A DNA stretch of 8,542 bases, taken from assembly GCA_023417955.1 (NCBI GenBank), contig JAEZDW010000218.1, positions 1 to 8,542 of the forward strand, given 5' to 3'. The translations under genes were made by a program, and so were the position numbers. How positions within the stretch are numbered: position 1 is the stretch's first letter; each line of letters starts with the position of its first letter. The notes below the pieces were generated by a model. That model made no database searches, was not told the origin of the DNA, and saw only the letters and a program-made list of their open reading frames with translations. Below are positions 7,415 to 8,542 of this stretch, piece by piece. Source of the stretch: Bacteroidota bacterium. Lineage in GTDB: Bacteria > Bacteroidota > Bacteroidia > Cytophagales > Cyclobacteriaceae.

Positions 7415-8425
7415 TTATACATTAAAATCCGGATCGATGTGGCGCTTGATCAGCGTCCGGAGGCTTTCGACAGTTTCCCACTCCGAATTACTGCCTGAAT
7501 TATAGCAAAATCCGACCGGGACGCGGGTGGCATTAAATCTGCCCATGTAGTCCTGTACATTGAATCCGGGCTGCTGAGGCAGTATGACATAATGAGGGCC
7601 CAGGTCGAGTGTATTAAAGGAGTCGGACGTGGTGATCATTTCCTCGTGCAGTTTTTCTCCAGGCCTTATTCCCACTTCCACCTGCTTGCAGTTAGGAGCA
7701 ATCGCAGTCGCCACGTCGGTAATCCGATAGGATGGAATTTTGGGCACGAAGATCTCGCCGCCCCATGCATTTTCAATGGCATTGAATACCAATTGACATC
7801 CCTCCTCAAGCGTGATATTGAACCTGGTCATTCTGGTATCGGTAATTGGAATTATACCCTCATGCCGCTTTTTCAGGAAGAAGGGCATTACAGATCCGTT
7901 CGACCCCATTACATTGCCGTATCGTACGACAGAAAACTTGATATCTCTCTTTCCCTTAATGTTGTTCGCTGCGATAAACAGCTTATCAGATGCGAGTTTC
8001 GTTGCACCATATAAATTAATCGGCGCTGCAGCTTTATCCGTGCTTAGCGCGACAACGTTCTTTACACCTGTCTTTAGCGCGGCATTGATGACGTTCTCTG
8101 CGCCCAGAATATTTGTCTTCACACACTCCATAGGGTTATATTCTGCTAATGGAACGTGTTTCATTGCCGCAGCATGAATGACAATATCGATACCTTCGAA
8201 TGCGCTGATCAGGCGGCTTTCCTCCCTCACATCGCCAATAAAATATCGAATAGCAGGATGCTTATCTTCAGGGAACTCCATGCCCATCTGATAATGTTTT
8301 TGTTCATCTCTTGACAGAATGACGAGCCTTTTTACAGAGGGGTACCGCTCAAGGATGAGTTTGGTAAACATTTTACCGAAAGATCCTGTGCCTCCGGTAA
8401 TCAATACACTTTTGCCGTTTAACAT
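7415..8425 (-). CDS. pseB: UDP-N-acetylglucosamine 4,6-dehydratase (inverting) PseB
   Basis: PseB carries out the first committed step: UDP-GlcNAc to UDP-2-acetamido-2,6-dideoxy-beta-L-arabino-hex-4-ulose, by 4,6-dehydration with C5 inversion and a bound NADP. The 336-residue length fits the short, soluble FlaA1/PseB subgroup without membrane segments. The nucleotide-binding loop TGGTGSFG is at 10-17, and GDVREESRL (64-72) and HAAAMKHVPLAEYNP (84-98) are characteristic. The active-site signature STDKAAAPINLYGATK (128-143) has T129, D130 and K131 plus Y139 and K143, matching the inverting dehydratase pattern. Later segments VVRYGNVMGSNGSVMPFF and GIRPGEKLHEEM are also family-typical. It is the first complete gene of the operon. 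The 20 bases before the ATG are A/T-rich with no Shine-Dalgarno sequence. Confidence 0.96.
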   Translation of the reverse strand: MLNGKSVLITGGTGSFGKMFTKLILERYPSVKRLVILSRDEQKHYQMGMEFPEDKHPAIRYFIGDVREESRLISAFEGIDIVIHAAAMKHVPLAEYNPMECVKTNILGAENVINAALKTGVKNVVALSTDKAAAPINLYGATKLASDKLFIAANNIKGKRDIKFSVVRYGNVMGSNGSVMPFFLKKRHEGIIPITDTRMTRFNITLEEGCQLVFNAIENAWGGEIFVPKIPSYRITDVATAIAPNCKQVEVGIRPGEKLHEEMITTSDSFNTLDLGPHYVILPQQPGFNVQDYMGRFNATRVPVGFCYNSGSNSEWETVESLRTLIKRHIDPDFNV

Positions 8426-8474
8426 TAAATTAATTGTATTTAAGAAAATTCTAAAAACGCCGTTACTGAATAGT

Positions 8475-8542
8475 TCAAAAAATGCGTCCTCGTTCTAAAT
8501 ATCGAGCATAATTACGCAAAGCGCTATCGACCAAGCCGCACT
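8475..8542 (-). CDS. Possible C-terminal end of an upstream gene (partial)
   Basis: On the minus strand one frame is open from the right edge to a TGA at 8477-8475, giving 21 residues that end in NYARYLERGRIF. The composition (balanced charged and hydrophobic residues, ending in an aromatic) looks protein-like and the strand matches the operon, but 21 residues are too few to assign a family or exclude chance. If real, the gene would end 49 bases before pseB. Those 49 bases are A/T-rich and show no clear terminator hairpin. Confidence 0.3.
   Translation of the reverse strand, partial: CGLVDSALRNYARYLERGRIF

Noticed and set aside
7592..8014. A 140-codon plus-strand open frame opposite pseB
   Set aside because: It is antisense to conserved PseB coding sequence, with no domain-like pattern.
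8446..8478. Possible Bacteroidota-type promoter before pseB: TTG at 8478-8476, a 22-base spacer and TAGAATTT at 8453-8446
   Set aside because: The spacing is right, but the -7 element matches TAnnTTTG at only part of its fixed positions, and such A/T-rich matches are common by chance.

Overview
The window is one continuous minus-strand gene cluster for making a pseudaminic acid (Pse) type nonulosonic acid and activating it as a CMP-sugar. Transcription runs from high to low coordinates. The order is: the tail of a possible upstream gene (8542-8475), pseB, an aldo/keto reductase, pseC (broken by an in-frame TGA), a SAM-dependent methyltransferase, an SpsF-type cytidylyltransferase, a class III (glutamate-1-semialdehyde-like) aminotransferase, a fused pseG-pseH, pseI, and the first 49 codons of a membrane protein that runs off the left edge. 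Genes are separated by 0-32 bases or overlap (17 bases at spsF/aminotransferase, 4 bases at pseG-H/pseI), so this is almost certainly one operon. No gene-free stretch exceeds 300 bases, and there are no RNA genes, insertion sequences, CRISPR repeats or convincing terminators.

Organism: the starts lack Shine-Dalgarno sequences and are preceded by A/T-rich DNA, GC content is moderate by eye, and this style of pse cluster is familiar from Bacteroidota. A bacterium of that phylum is the best guess, but this is inference. TGA ends the pseG-H gene inside an ATGA overlap, so the standard bacterial code is likely.

How the genes work together: PseB converts UDP-GlcNAc to the 4-keto-6-deoxy L-arabino sugar. 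PseC aminates it, the PseH domain N-acetylates it, the PseG domain removes UDP, PseI condenses the free sugar with phosphoenolpyruvate, and the SpsF-like enzyme is the only candidate in the window for the CMP-activating step (no PseF-type gene is seen). The aldo/keto reductase, methyltransferase and class III aminotransferase are not part of the six-step pathway. Their placement between core genes suggests that the final sugar is a modified Pse or carries an unusual acyl group. The partial membrane protein at the left edge would fit polysaccharide polymerisation or export, making a surface glycan or O-antigen-like polymer a likely destination.

The main surprises are the in-frame TGA in pseC, upstream of its catalytic lysine, in an otherwise intact gene; the PseG-PseH fusion joining two consecutive pathway steps; and the three accessory enzymes.
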